The translations under genes were made by a program, and so were the position numbers. From contig NZ_MASW01000001.1 of assembly GCF_003202285.1 (NCBI RefSeq), positions 1,302,001 to 1,366,000 of the forward strand: DNA of 64,000 nt, read 5' to 3'. The stretch comes from Prauserella muralis (GTDB taxonomy: Bacteria; Actinomycetota; Actinomycetes; Mycobacteriales; Pseudonocardiaceae). The notes beneath the pieces were generated by a model. That model saw only the letters and a program-made list of their open reading frames with translations. It did not search any database and was not told the origin of the DNA. Below are positions 63,281 to 64,000 of this stretch, in pieces (within the stretch, counting starts at the first letter, position 1; every line of letters begins with the position of its first letter).

Positions 63281-64000
63281 TCAGTCGCGGTGGATGCGGC
63301 TGCCGTTGAGCTGGGCGCGGGGCTTCAGCACGATCTGGTCGAGGTTGACGTGCGAGGGCCGGGTGGCGGCGAAGGCGATGACGTCGGCCACGTCGTCGGC
63401 GGTCAGCGCCTCGACGCCCTGGTACACCTTCGAGGCCCGCTCGGCGTCGCCGGAGAACCGGTTCAGCGAGAACTCCGTCTCCACCAGGCCCGGGATGACC
63501 TCGGTGAGCCGCAGCGGGTCGCCGAGGTGCTCCGAGCGCAGCGTGCGGTGCAGCGCCGACTGGGCGTGCTTGGCCGACGTGTAGCCCGAGCCTCCGTCGT
63601 AGACCTCGTGCCCTGCGATCGACGTCACGGTGATGACGTGGCCGTCGCCGGACGCGACGAGCTTGGGCAGCAGCGCCTTGGTCAGCCGCAGCGTGCCCAG
63701 CACGTTCGTCTCCCACATCCAGCGCCAGTTCTCCTCGTCGGCGTCCTCCACGCGTTCCAGACCGCGCGCGCCCCCGGCGTTGTTCACGAGTACGTGGCAT
63801 TCTGGGACCCGCGCGACGAACGAGGCAACGGAGTCGGCGTCTGTGACGTCCAGTTCACAGGCGATCCCGGAGAGTTCCTCGGCGAGCGGTTGCAGCCGGT
63901 CGAGACGCCTGGCGCCGAGTACGACGCGGAAGCCCGCCTTGGCCAGTGCCCTGGCGGTCGCCGCGCCGATGCCGGCGCTGGCTCCGGTGATGACAGCGGT
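63281..64000 (-). CDS. Short-chain dehydrogenase/reductase, 5' end outside window
   Basis: At least 239 residues; the frame is open to the window edge. TGASAGIG cofactor loop near the visible N-terminus, DVTD, NNAGG, the catalytic Ser of VTSIAG and the YTSAK Tyr-Lys pair. NADP preference is likely from GARRLDRL. The substrate is unknown; serine-dehydrogenase/YdfG-like SDRs are close in form. It is convergent with murB, 6 bp apart, as for Rv0484c near Rv0482. Confidence 0.9.
   Translation of the reverse strand, partial: TAVITGASAGIGAATARALAKAGFRVVLGARRLDRLQPLAEELSGIACELDVTDADSVASFVARVPECHVLVNNAGGARGLERVEDADEENWRWMWETNVLGTLRLTKALLPKLVASGDGHVITVTSIAGHEVYDGGSGYTSAKHAQSALHRTLRSEHLGDPLRLTEVIPGLVETEFSLNRFSGDAERASKVYQGVEALTADDVADVIAFAATRPSHVNLDQIVLKPRAQLNGSRIHRD

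Overview
The window looks like chromosomal DNA of a high-GC actinomycete, most likely of the Pseudonocardiaceae (Amycolatopsis / Saccharomonospora / Prauserella type). The grounds are very high GC with strong third-position GC bias, frequent GTG starts, many 4-bp GTGA/ATGA gene overlaps, a mycothiol-type enzyme, IdeR/DmdR-type iron boxes, and mycobacterial-type gene neighbourhoods (XRE regulator - HbhA - DUF2516, and DUF2505 - murB - SDR). No rRNA, tRNA, CRISPR array or transposase was seen.

Layout. 1-3.2 kb: small accessory genes (CGNR zinc finger, VOC protein, TFIIB-type zinc ribbon, P-loop protein, polytopic membrane protein). 3.3-14.2 kb: a MetE-like gene, then a tight five-gene cassette E3-E4-E5-E-E10, the conserved core of enediyne polyketide biosynthesis: DUF1702/UnbL, ASPIC/UnbV, UnbU, iterative PksE, hot-dog thioesterase. 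No other enediyne tailoring, regulatory or self-resistance gene is visible in the window, and the C-terminal PPTase region of the PksE looks eroded. 14.2-22.5 kb: secreted and envelope-related genes (subtilisin-inhibitor-like protein, a PEPA-repeat exported protein, a Tat-exported protein, UbiB-type kinase, TatA), a degenerate fatty-acyl-AMP-ligase-like protein and a PIMT-like methyltransferase. 22.6-26.2 kb: XRE regulator, HbhA-like protein, DUF2516, YbaK-like, SRPBCC and MDR oxidoreductase, followed by a wrecked VapBC-like remnant.

26.6-51.4 kb: a hydroxamate siderophore cluster. It holds a formyltransferase, ornithine N5-monooxygenase, siderophore-binding lipoprotein, a 4480-residue four-module NRPS (C-A-T x4 plus a terminal C), MbtH, a LysE-type exporter, two half-size ABC exporters, two FecCD permeases and a FecE-type ATPase. 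Four iron-box-like sites lie in its two divergent promoter regions. Adenylation codes read as Ser for module 2 and (hydroxy)Orn for module 3, with near-identical codes for modules 1 and 4. With the formyltransferase this suggests a foroxymithine/erythrochelin-type tetrapeptide with formyl-hydroxyornithine at both ends (inference).

51.3-57.1 kb: a 5.5-kb segment (AAA/winged-helix regulator, secreted carboxylesterase, FAD monooxygenase) bounded by 157-bp direct repeats that differ at two positions. The repeat is the tail-to-tail junction of the ferric-siderophore ATPase and purU, so the segment was inserted with duplication of that junction. 57-64 kb: purU, a mycothiol-dependent-isomerase-like gene that overlaps a DedA gene by 185 bp, an OlsB/OlsA-like pair for ornithine lipid, a methyltransferase, DUF2505, murB and an SDR cut by the window end.

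Cross-cutting feature: several genes end in repeat elements that start at the stop codon: long perfect palindromes after 46 and 53751, and 21-bp tandem arrays after the MbtH gene and after the ABC exporter operon, in opposite orientations around the LysE gene.
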